Shown: positions 1 through 5,196, counted from the first letter of the stretch. The stretch is 5,196 nt of DNA from Clostridium sp. CAG:343 (GCA_000431335.1 FR888013.1:1-5196), one strand, 5' to 3'. Notes: generated by a model from the letters alone, not told the origin. Translations and numbers: made by a program.

Positions 1-22
1 CCCTTGTCCCATCTGTCCAGTG

Positions 23-44
23 TTCACAAAAAATTCACAAAAAA
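23..44 (+). repeat. Tandem 11-bp A-tract repeat upstream of the hrcA promoter
   Basis: TTCACAAAAAA occurs twice head to tail (23-33 and 34-44). It ends just before the first CIRCE copy and about 15 bp before the -35 box. A-tracts spaced 11 bp apart are close to one helical turn, so the segment may be curved or act as an UP-like element for RNA polymerase. The repeat is seen directly; the role is inferred. Confidence 0.5.
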
Positions 45-45
45 A

Positions 46-72
46 TTAGCAAAATGTATTGACAAGTGCTAA
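46..72 (+). promoter_or_regulatory. Upstream CIRCE-like HrcA operator
   Basis: The CIRCE consensus is TTAGCACTC, nine bases, GAGTGCTAA. Here the left arm is TTAGCAAAA (46-54), the spacer is nine bases (55-63) and the right arm is AAGTGCTAA (64-72). The left arm differs from consensus at three positions and the right arm at one. The site covers the -35 box TTGACA (59-64), so bound HrcA would block polymerase. It is weaker than the second copy and lies exactly 50 bp upstream of it. Confidence 0.75.
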
Positions 73-85
73 AAAGGGGTATAAT
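59..85 (+). promoter_or_regulatory. Sigma-A-type promoter of the hrcA-grpE-dnaK-dnaJ operon
   Basis: A perfect -35 box TTGACA (59-64) and a perfect -10 box TATAAT (80-85) are 15 bp apart, shorter than the usual 17. With a 17-bp spacer the -10 would be TAATAT (82-87), a 4/6 match. Transcription should start at about 92-95, just before or inside the second CIRCE copy. The -35 lies within the first CIRCE copy, so the promoter is flanked by operators on both sides. Confidence 0.8.
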
Positions 86-95
86 ATATATGAAG

Positions 96-122
96 TTAGC
101 AAACAACAACAAAGAGTGCTAA
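96..122 (+). promoter_or_regulatory. CIRCE operator (HrcA binding site), start-site-proximal copy
   Basis: The left arm is TTAGCAAAC (96-104), the spacer is nine bases (105-113) and the right arm is GAGTGCTAA (114-122). The right arm matches the CIRCE consensus exactly and the left differs at two positions. The site begins at or a few bases after the predicted transcription start, the usual place for CIRCE. If transcribed it would lie in the 5' untranslated leader. Its position directly ahead of hrcA implies autoregulation of the whole operon. Confidence 0.93.
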
Positions 123-146
123 AACAGAACTAACAATTTTAATAAA

Positions 147-153
147 AGAGGTG
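147..153 (+). promoter_or_regulatory. Ribosome binding site that fixes the hrcA start
   Basis: AGAGGTG (147-153) is a good Shine-Dalgarno sequence and contains the GTG at 151, which gives the longest reading frame. A start codon cannot sit inside its own binding site. The in-frame TTG at 160 lies six bases downstream, the right distance, so TTG 160 is the better start. Confidence 0.8.
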
Positions 154-159
154 AAAAAA

Positions 160-1170
160 TTGTTAGACGATAGAAAAAAGAAAGTTTTACAAGCTATTGT
201 AGAAGAATATATTAATACAGCAGAGCCTGTAAGTTCAAATGCATTAACAGATAATCATGGATTAGACTGTAGTAGTGCTACAATTAGAAATGAAATGGCT
301 GATTTAGAGAAAAAAGGTTATTTAGATAAAACCCACACATCAAGTGGAAGAGTGCCATCAGCTAAAGGGTATAGATATTACGTAGATGAATTATTAAATG
401 ATAAAGATATCAGTTTAGAAGAAATCAAATATATAAGTTCAAAACTTGAAACAAAAGTAAATGAAATTGAAGATTTAACCAAAATAACAGCTAACACAAT
501 TTCAGAAGTAACACATTATACAACTGTTTCAATAGGTCCAAAGCCAGTAAATCAACTAATTGAAGAAATAAAATTTGTTCTATTAGGTTCAAGAATGATG
601 ATGGCAGTTATTCTAACAGACACAGGTTTAGTAAAAGAAACGATTATAAAATTTGATGAAGATATAAATGAAAAACAAGTCGAAACTATGAACTATATGT
701 TTAATAATAAACTAAAAGGTCAACCAATTGAAACTATAGATAGACCGTTAGAAGAATACTTATATGATGAAATGACTTATAGTGTTAATGTTATAAAACC
801 AGTTATTGAGCAAATAAAAAAAGTATTAGAAGAAGATAATAAAATATATCTTGAAGGAGCTAATAAATCTTTTGATTTACCAGAGTTTAATAGCTTAGAA
901 GTAGCTAAAAATTTTATAAACATATTAGATAAAAAAGAAATGGTAGCAGATATGTTGGATTCAGGATTTGCAGAAGATATTAAGGTATATATAGGTGAAG
1001 AAAACGAAAAAGAACAATTAAAAGATTTTAGCGTAGTAACATTTAAACATAAAGTAAACGGAAAAGATTTAGGAACAATAGGAATTATAGGACCAAAAAG
1101 AATGGATTATTCAAAAGTTATTTCTGTTATGAAATATATTAATCAAAAATTAAATGGAAAAAGTAATTAA
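160..1170 (+). CDS. hrcA: Heat-inducible transcription repressor HrcA
   Basis: HrcA is a cytoplasmic dimeric repressor that binds CIRCE operators; in characterised bacteria GroEL helps keep it active. From the TTG start the protein is 336 aa, normal for the family. Residues 1-76 form the winged-helix DNA-binding part, with the signature SSATIRNEMADLEKKGYL (38-55) followed by HTSSGRVP (59-66) and KGYRYYVD (69-76). The remainder is the GAF-like and dimerisation region, ending with the typical KRMDYSKVISVMKYI. A GTG at 151 would add three residues but lies inside the ribosome binding site, and family members commonly begin close to an LDDRKKK-like segment. The usually conserved EPVGSR reads EPVSSN (22-27) here, which is unusual. 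Two CIRCE sites lie upstream and grpE follows after 30 bp. Confidence 0.96.
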   Translation: MLDDRKKKVLQAIVEEYINTAEPVSSNALTDNHGLDCSSATIRNEMADLEKKGYLDKTHTSSGRVPSAKGYRYYVDELLNDKDISLEEIKYISSKLETKVNEIEDLTKITANTISEVTHYTTVSIGPKPVNQLIEEIKFVLLGSRMMMAVILTDTGLVKETIIKFDEDINEKQVETMNYMFNNKLKGQPIETIDRPLEEYLYDEMTYSVNVIKPVIEQIKKVLEEDNKIYLEGANKSFDLPEFNSLEVAKNFINILDKKEMVADMLDSGFAEDIKVYIGEENEKEQLKDFSVVTFKHKVNGKDLGTIGIIGPKRMDYSKVISVMKYINQKLNGKSN

Positions 1171-1200
1171 TATTAAAAATAAAAAGAAAGAAGGGATAAA

Positions 1201-1707
1201 ATGGCAGAGAACGAAAAAGAACAAAAAGAAGAATTAAAAGAGGAAAAACAAGAAAAAAAGGAAAAGAAACATAAGGACATGGTACCAAAACAAGATTATG
1301 ATGAATTAGACGATAGATTTAAAAGAATTCTAGCAGAATTTGAAAACTTTAAAAAGAGAAGCAACAAAGAAAGAGAAGGATTATATAATTCTATACTTTC
1401 AGATGTAATTGAAGTAATGCTTCCAGTTGTAGACAATTTAGAAAATGCAGCAAAAGTAGAAACAGCAGACGAAAATTACAAACAAGGAGTAGAACTTGTA
1501 TTAAAACAATTTAAAGATGTCTTAAAATCAAAAGGAGTAGAAGAAATAGAAACAGTAGGAAAAACTTTTGATCCTGAATTACATGAGGCTGTAAGTAGTA
1601 TTCAAGATGAAAACTTAGGTGAAAAAGAAATAGCACAAGAATATAGAAAAGGCTATAAAATAGGAAACAGAGTAATTAGACATTCTATGGTAGTAGTAGC
1701 AAACTAA
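1201..1707 (+). CDS. grpE: Nucleotide exchange factor GrpE
   Basis: GrpE is a dimeric co-chaperone that releases ADP from DnaK and so resets the Hsp70 cycle. The 168-aa protein is slightly short but within the family range. Residues 1-26 are a Lys/Glu-rich disordered tail. A long coiled-coil dimerisation helix follows (about 31-85) and includes FENFKKR (47-53). The C-terminal beta domain that contacts DnaK carries GKTFDPELHEAV (120-131) and the family signature EYRKGYKIGNRVIRHSMV (147-164). The ATG at 1201 is preceded by GAAGGG (1190-1195) with a five-base spacer. The gene lies 30 bp after hrcA with no terminator between them, so it is cotranscribed. A stem-loop overlaps its stop codon. Confidence 0.97.
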   Translation: MAENEKEQKEELKEEKQEKKEKKHKDMVPKQDYDELDDRFKRILAEFENFKKRSNKEREGLYNSILSDVIEVMLPVVDNLENAAKVETADENYKQGVELVLKQFKDVLKSKGVEEIETVGKTFDPELHEAVSSIQDENLGEKEIAQEYRKGYKIGNRVIRHSMVVVAN

Positions 1708-1733
1708 CTTGTTTATACAAAATTAACAAGTTG
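1705..1733 (+). other. Stem-loop overlapping the grpE stop codon
   Basis: AACTTGTT (1706-1713) and AACAAGTT (1725-1732) are perfect 8-bp arms around an 11-base loop, and T1705 with G1733 could add a wobble pair. The 5' arm includes the last two bases of the grpE stop codon. No T-run follows and the stem is AT-rich, so it is not a convincing intrinsic terminator. It could be an mRNA processing or stability element between grpE and dnaK, which is inference. Confidence 0.5.
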
Positions 1734-1786
1734 AAACATATTAAAATGTTATTAATTTTTAATTAGTTATAAATCTAAAGACAAAC

Positions 1787-1807
1787 TGTACAATTTAAAA
1801 TTGTACA
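1787..1807. repeat. Perfect 10-bp-arm inverted repeat before dnaK
   Basis: The arms are TGTACAATTT (1787-1796) and AAATTGTACA (1798-1807), symmetric around a single A at 1797. The repeat lies 19 bp before the dnaK ribosome binding site (1827-1832). As DNA it looks like a dimer operator. As RNA it could form a stem of about 8 bp with a five-base loop. It is not a CIRCE element and no strong -35/-10 pair is visible around it, although a TATAAA lies at 1768-1773. Function is unknown. Confidence 0.6.
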
Positions 1808-1840
1808 TAAAAAATAAAATAAATTTAGGAGGAATTTAAA

Positions 1841-3691
1841 ATGGGAAAAATTATAGGAATTGACTTAGGAACAACAAATTCATGTGTAGCAGTTATGGAA
1901 GGAGGAGAACCAGTTGTTATACCAAATGCAGAAGGTAATAGAACAACTCCATCAGTAGTTGCATTTTCAAAAAATGGAGAAAGACTAGTAGGACAAATTG
2001 CAAAACGTCAAGCAGTTACAAATCCAGATAATACAGTTATATCAATAAAAAGAAAAATGGGAACAGCAGAAAAAGTAGATATAGAAGGTGATAAATTCAC
2101 ACCTCAAGAAATCTCAGCAATGATATTACAAAAATTAAAAGCAGATGCTGAAAACTATTTAGGACAAAAAGTAACACAAGCAGTTATAACTGTTCCAGCA
2201 TACTTTAATGATAGTCAAAGACAAGCAACAAAAGATGCAGGAAAAATTGCAGGACTAGAAGTATTAAGAATTATAAATGAACCAACAGCAGCAGCTTTAG
2301 CATATGGAATGGATAAAGAACAAGACCAAAAAATTATGATTTATGACTTAGGAGGAGGAACATTTGATGTTTCTATACTAGATATTGGTGACGGAGTATT
2401 TGAAGTTTTATCAACAAGTGGTAATACACATTTAGGAGGAGACGATTTTGATAACGCAATTATCAATTACTTAGTAGATGAATTCAAAAAATCAAATGGA
2501 ATTGATTTAAAAGCAGATAAAATGGCAATGCAAAGACTAAAAGAAGCAGCAGAAAAAGCAAAAATAGAATTATCAGGAGTACAACAAACACAAATAAATT
2601 TACCATTTATCACAGCTGATTCAACAGGACCAAAACACTTAGATGTTACATTAACAAGATCTAAATTTGAAGAATTAATTCATGACTTAGTAGAAGCAAC
2701 AGCAGGACCAGTTAATCAAGCTCTTAAAGATGCAGGATTATCAGCAAATGATATTCACAAAGTATTATTAGTAGGTGGTTCTACAAGAGTTCCAGCTGTA
2801 CAAGAAGCAGTAAAAAGAATTACTGGAAAAGAAGCAGACAAAGGAATAAACCCAGATGAATGTGTTGCTATCGGTGCAGCAATTCAAGGTGGTGTATTAT
2901 CAGGAGATGTAAAAGACTTAGTATTATTAGATGTTACACCATTATCATTAGGTATTGAAACATATGGTGGAGTATTTACAAAATTAATTGAAAGAAATAC
3001 TACAATACCAACTAAAAAATCACAAATATTCTCTACAGCAGCAGATGGTCAAACATCAGTAGAAGTTCACGTTTTACAAGGTGAAAGAGAAATGGCAGCA
3101 TACAACAAAACACTTGGAAGATTCCAATTAACAGGAATTCCAGCAGCACCAAGAGGAGTACCACAAATCGAAGTAACTTTTGATATTGATGCAAATGGTA
3201 TTGTTCATGTATCTGCAAAAGATATGGCAACAGGAAACAGCCAAGACGTATCTATTACAGCGTCAACAAACTTAACAGATGAAGATATTGATAAAGCAGT
3301 AAAAGATGCAGAAGCACATGCTGAAGAAGACAAAAAGAAAAAAGAAGAAATTGAAGTAAAAAATAATGCAGAAAGTTTAATATATAATAGTGAAAAAACA
3401 TTAAAAGACTTAGGAGATAAAATTAGTGGAGAAGAAAAAGCAAAAGTAGAAACAGAAATAGACAACACTAAAAAAGCATTAGAAACAAACGATACAGATA
3501 AAATAAAAGAAGCAACAGAAAAACTAACAAAAGTATTTTATGATATGTCAGAACAATTATACAAGAATGCAAATCCAAACGGAGCTCAAGGAGCTGGAAC
3601 AGATGCAAATGCAGGAGAAGGACCAAAGACAGACGAAAAAGGAAATGTTTATGATGCAGATTATAAAGTAGAAGATGATAACAAAGAATAA
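1841..3691 (+). CDS. dnaK: Chaperone protein DnaK (Hsp70)
   Basis: DnaK is the cytoplasmic Hsp70 that binds exposed hydrophobic peptides in an ATP-controlled cycle with DnaJ and GrpE. The protein is 616 aa and complete. The nucleotide-binding domain (about 1-358) shows the three Hsp70 signatures: IDLGTTNS (7-14), IYDLGGGTFDVSIL (167-180) and LVGGSTRVP centred on G312-G313. The hydrophobic linker DLVLLD is at 359-364. The beta substrate-binding domain follows (about 367-480), then the helical lid (about 480-575) and a flexible Gly/Ala/Asn tail ending in an acidic DADYKVEDDNKE. The first lobe appears to lack the insertion found in proteobacterial DnaK, as in Gram-positive homologues. The ATG at 1841 has a perfect AGGAGG (1827-1832) eight bases upstream, fitting high expression. 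It lies 133 bp after grpE. Confidence 0.99.
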   Translation: MGKIIGIDLGTTNSCVAVMEGGEPVVIPNAEGNRTTPSVVAFSKNGERLVGQIAKRQAVTNPDNTVISIKRKMGTAEKVDIEGDKFTPQEISAMILQKLKADAENYLGQKVTQAVITVPAYFNDSQRQATKDAGKIAGLEVLRIINEPTAAALAYGMDKEQDQKIMIYDLGGGTFDVSILDIGDGVFEVLSTSGNTHLGGDDFDNAIINYLVDEFKKSNGIDLKADKMAMQRLKEAAEKAKIELSGVQQTQINLPFITADSTGPKHLDVTLTRSKFEELIHDLVEATAGPVNQALKDAGLSANDIHKVLLVGGSTRVPAVQEAVKRITGKEADKGINPDECVAIGAAIQGGVLSGDVKDLVLLDVTPLSLGIETYGGVFTKLIERNTTIPTKKSQIFSTAADGQTSVEVHVLQGEREMAAYNKTLGRFQLTGIPAAPRGVPQIEVTFDIDANGIVHVSAKDMATGNSQDVSITASTNLTDEDIDKAVKDAEAHAEEDKKKKEEIEVKNNAESLIYNSEKTLKDLGDKISGEEKAKVETEIDNTKKALETNDTDKIKEATEKLTKVFYDMSEQLYKNANPNGAQGAGTDANAGEGPKTDEKGNVYDADYKVEDDNKE

Positions 3692-3709
3692 TTTCCACCT
3701 AGAATTATG

Positions 3710-3721
3710 TTTGTTAACAAA
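3710..3721. repeat. 12-bp perfect palindrome after dnaK
   Basis: TTTGTTAACAAA is fully self-complementary and lies 19 bp after the dnaK stop codon. It contains TTGTTA (3711-3716), a 4/6 match to a -35 box, with TAAATT (3734-3739, 4/6) 17 bp downstream. A weak internal promoter with an overlapping operator is possible but unproven; a 12-bp AT-rich palindrome can also arise by chance. Confidence 0.35.
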
Positions 3722-3739
3722 TTTATAAAAAACTAAATT

Positions 3740-3817
3740 AAGAAACAAAATGAGCCTCTTTCATTCAGGCTAACAAAGTTAATTTTGTTCCTGTGAACAT
3801 TACTCATTTTGTTTCTT
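3740..3817 (+). other. Long imperfect hairpin in the dnaK-dnaJ spacer
   Basis: AAGAAACAAAATGAG (3740-3754) is perfectly complementary to CTCATTTTGTTTCTT (3803-3817), giving a 15-bp outer stem. Further inward, TTCA/TGAA (3760-3763 with 3794-3797), CAGG/CCTG (3766-3769 with 3790-3793) and AACAAAG/TTTTGTT (3772-3778 with 3783-3789, including one G-U pair) can stack around a TTAA loop, about 30 bp in all with short bulges. The 3' arm is T-rich and followed by TTGATTT, so partial termination is possible, but there is no GC-rich stem with a clean T-run. It could instead protect mRNA ends or set the DnaK:DnaJ ratio. Function is inferred. Confidence 0.65.
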
Positions 3818-3832
3818 TTGATTTAAAAAAGT

Positions 3833-3837
3833 GGAGG
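3833..3837 (+). promoter_or_regulatory. Ribosome binding site that fixes the dnaJ start
   Basis: GGAGG (3833-3837) lies five bases before the ATG at 3843. The longer frame from GTG 3831 would start inside or before this site and add four residues absent from the usual DnaJ N-terminus, so ATG 3843 is preferred. Confidence 0.9.
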
Positions 3838-3842
3838 AAAAA

Positions 3843-5012
3843 ATGGCTAATAAAAGAGATTATTATGAAGTATTAGGAGTTAATAAAAATGCAACAGAGG
3901 ACGAATTAAAAAAAGCTTATCGTAAACTTGCTAAAAAATATCATCCTGATGCAAATCTAGACAATAAAGAAGAAGCAGAGAAAAAATTTAAGGAAGTAAA
4001 TGAAGCATATGAGACATTATCAGATCCTCAAAAAAGAAAAATGTATGACCAATTTGGACCAGATGGACCACAAGGCTTTGGAGGAGGAGCAGGAGGACCA
4101 TTTGGTGGTCAAGGTGGATATTATTCTTATAATGGTTCTGGTTTTGATGGATTTGGAGATTTCGGAGACTTAGGAGATATTTTCTCTTCCATTTTTGGTG
4201 GAGGATTTGGAGGCAGAGGAGCTTCTGCTAAGCAAAGAGGACCACGTAAAGGTGCAGATTTAAATGTACGAATGGAGATTACATTTGAACAAGCATTTTC
4301 AGGAGTAGAAAAAGAAATAGTAATAACGAGAGACGAAGAGTGCCATATTTGTCATGGAAGCGGAGCAAAACCAGGAACATCGCCTGTAAAATGTCCTACT
4401 TGTCATGGAACAGGTCAAGTAACTCAAGTTCAAAATACAATTTTAGGTCAAATGCAAACAAGCAGAACTTGTAGTAGCTGTCATGGAACAGGAGAAATAA
4501 TAAATGAACCATGTGAAAACTGTAGAGGAAAAGGAAAAGTTCGTAAACAACCAAAAATAAAAGTAAAAATACCAGCAGGAATAGATGATAATCAAACTGT
4601 AGTATTAAGAGGAGAAGGAGAACCAGGAGAAAAAGGTGGAGCTAAAGGAGACTTATATATTACAGTAAAAATAAAAAAACATAGTATATATACAAGAAAA
4701 GGAAATAATGTATTATGCGAAATACCAATAACTATTACACAAGCAACATTAGGTGCAGAACTTGAAATACCGATGGTAGATGGAACAAAGGAAAAATATA
4801 AAATACCAGATGGAACACAAACAGGTACTAAATTTACTATTAGAAATAGAGGATTTAAATCTATTAATTCAAGTTTAGTTGGCGATTTTGTATTTACTGT
4901 AACAGTTCAAACACCAAAAAGATTAACTAAGGAACAACGTGAGTTATTAGTACAATTAGCAAAAACTATGAATGAACAACCACCAGTAAAAAAACGTGGA
5001 TTGTTTGGATAA
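3843..5012 (+). CDS. dnaJ: Chaperone protein DnaJ (Hsp40, class A)
   Basis: DnaJ delivers unfolded proteins to DnaK and stimulates its ATPase through the J-domain. From ATG 3843 the protein has 389 aa and all class A parts. The J-domain (about 5-70) has the catalytic HPD at 34-36. A Gly/Phe-rich region follows (about 72-130) and includes a DIF motif (GDIFSSIFGG). The two-site zinc domain has four CxxCxGxG repeats: CHICHGSG (C167/C170), CPTCHGTG (C184/C187), CSSCHGTG (C210/C213) and CENCRGKG (C224/C227), all eight cysteines present. The beta C-terminal substrate-binding domains surround and follow it, ending in a short basic tail. It is the last gene of the operon, 151 bp after dnaK across a structured spacer, and a terminator follows 26 bp after its stop codon. 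Confidence 0.98.
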   Translation: MANKRDYYEVLGVNKNATEDELKKAYRKLAKKYHPDANLDNKEEAEKKFKEVNEAYETLSDPQKRKMYDQFGPDGPQGFGGGAGGPFGGQGGYYSYNGSGFDGFGDFGDLGDIFSSIFGGGFGGRGASAKQRGPRKGADLNVRMEITFEQAFSGVEKEIVITRDEECHICHGSGAKPGTSPVKCPTCHGTGQVTQVQNTILGQMQTSRTCSSCHGTGEIINEPCENCRGKGKVRKQPKIKVKIPAGIDDNQTVVLRGEGEPGEKGGAKGDLYITVKIKKHSIYTRKGNNVLCEIPITITQATLGAELEIPMVDGTKEKYKIPDGTQTGTKFTIRNRGFKSINSSLVGDFVFTVTVQTPKRLTKEQRELLVQLAKTMNEQPPVKKRGLFG

Positions 5013-5038
5013 AATTAGAATATGAATTAAGTAAATTA

Positions 5039-5077
5039 CACCTTGAATTTAGAAATAAGTTCAAGGTGATTTTTTTT
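5039..5077 (+). terminator. Intrinsic terminator of the operon
   Basis: CACCTTGAA (5039-5047) pairs perfectly with TTCAAGGTG (5060-5068). Three more pairs inside (5048-5050 with 5057-5059, one of them G-U) give a 12-bp stem with a six-base loop. After one A, a run of eight T (5070-5077) follows. This is a textbook Rho-independent terminator, placed 26 bp after the dnaJ stop codon. Confidence 0.95.
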
Positions 5078-5156
5078 GCGTTATGTTAATTGCAACGTTT
5101 CAAGATTTACAAAAAACAACAAAGATTTTAAAACAACAGAAATAAATCGCGATAAT

Positions 5157-5179
5157 ATATTGACTTAATTCAACAATAT
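5157..5179. repeat. Inverted repeat over the right-edge promoter
   Basis: ATATTG (5157-5162) and CAATAT (5174-5179) are 6-bp inverted arms separated by 11 bases. Nested within it, TTGAcTTAAtTCAA (5160-5173) is a second near-perfect dyad with one mismatched pair. Both cover the -35 box and spacer of the promoter at 5160-5188, where a repressor would bind. The regulator is unknown, and an AT-rich background makes chance symmetry plausible. Confidence 0.35.
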
Positions 5180-5188
5180 TTGTAAAAT
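5160..5188 (+). promoter_or_regulatory. Sigma-A-type promoter for a gene beyond the right edge
   Basis: TTGACT (5160-5165, 5/6) and TAAAAT (5183-5188, 5/6) are separated by exactly 17 bp. An A-rich stretch (5109-5146) lies upstream. Transcription would start at about 5195, at the window end, so the gene served is not visible. Its position after the dnaJ terminator marks a new transcription unit. Confidence 0.7.
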
Positions 5189-5196
5189 GATAGTGT

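Noticed and set aside
1..73. Stop-free frame from the left edge to TAA at 70-72
   Set aside because: Its 23 codons run through the promoter and operator and show no recognisable protein end, so it is not treated as a truncated upstream gene.
90..122. Ten-codon ATG frame (MKLANNNKEC) running across the second CIRCE copy
   Set aside because: The ATG lies at or before the predicted transcription start, and the SD-like AGGGG before it lies between the -35 and -10 boxes, so it would not be in the mRNA. The frame is a by-product of the operator sequence.
1787..1807. GlnR/TnrA-type operator at the dnaK-upstream dyad
   Set aside because: That pattern needs TGTNA with a matching TNACA seven bases later; here the fifth base is C and the arm spacing does not fit.
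3033..3748. Several 63-87-codon minus-strand open frames inside and just after dnaK
   Set aside because: They lie opposite strongly conserved dnaK coding sequence, have low-complexity Leu/Ser/Phe-rich translations typical of antisense frames in A-rich genes, and lack convincing ribosome binding sites.
3831..3842. GTG 3831 as dnaJ start
   Set aside because: The codon sits immediately before and overlaps the GGAGG ribosome binding site, and the added residues are not part of a normal DnaJ N-terminus.
3047..4452. GGTCAAA heptamers (3047-3053 and 4446-4452) as CtsR sites
   Set aside because: They are isolated, lie deep within dnaK and dnaJ coding sequence, and lack the tandem arrangement near a promoter needed for CtsR control.
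1..5196. CRISPR arrays, tRNA or rRNA genes, riboswitches, transposases
   Set aside because: No regularly spaced repeats, cloverleaf or conserved RNA motifs and no transposase-like frames were seen; almost all sequence is the four chaperone genes and their spacers.

Overview
The window carries one compact heat-shock chaperone operon, hrcA-grpE-dnaK-dnaJ, all on the + strand. It belongs to a very AT-rich genome. The best guess is a low-GC Bacillota, probably a clostridium-like organism. The reasons are the hrcA-first gene order, CIRCE operators, a DnaK of the short Gram-positive type (616 aa), AGGAGG-type ribosome binding sites, all four genes ending in TAA, and strong use of A/T-ending codons. 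The genus cannot be read from the sequence.

Layout. Positions 1-20 are a GC-richer scrap unlike the rest of the window. Positions 23-150 are the control region: a tandem A-tract repeat, a sigma-A-type promoter (TTGACA at 59-64, TATAAT at 80-85) and two CIRCE-like operators exactly 50 bp apart (46-72 and 96-122). hrcA follows, probably starting at a TTG codon at 160. grpE follows after 30 bp. A 133-bp gap before dnaK holds a stem-loop at the grpE stop codon and a perfect 10-bp-arm inverted repeat at 1787-1807. dnaK (1841-3691) is separated from dnaJ (start 3843) by a 151-bp gap with a small palindrome and a long hairpin with perfect 15-bp outer arms. dnaJ ends at 5012 and is followed by a clear intrinsic terminator at 5039-5077. 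The last ~120 bp have no gene but contain a good promoter (5160-5188) overlapped by an inverted repeat, presumably for a gene beyond the right edge.

How it works. HrcA is the repressor of its own operon through the CIRCE sites. DnaK is the ATP-driven Hsp70, DnaJ delivers substrates and stimulates its ATPase, and GrpE exchanges its nucleotide. The proteins look intact and ordinary, and I see no novel gene system. What is not explained by standard annotation is non-coding: the duplicated CIRCE with the same deviation in both left half-sites, the inverted repeat before dnaK, and the structured dnaK-dnaJ spacer, where two segments could base-pair with the dnaJ ribosome binding site.
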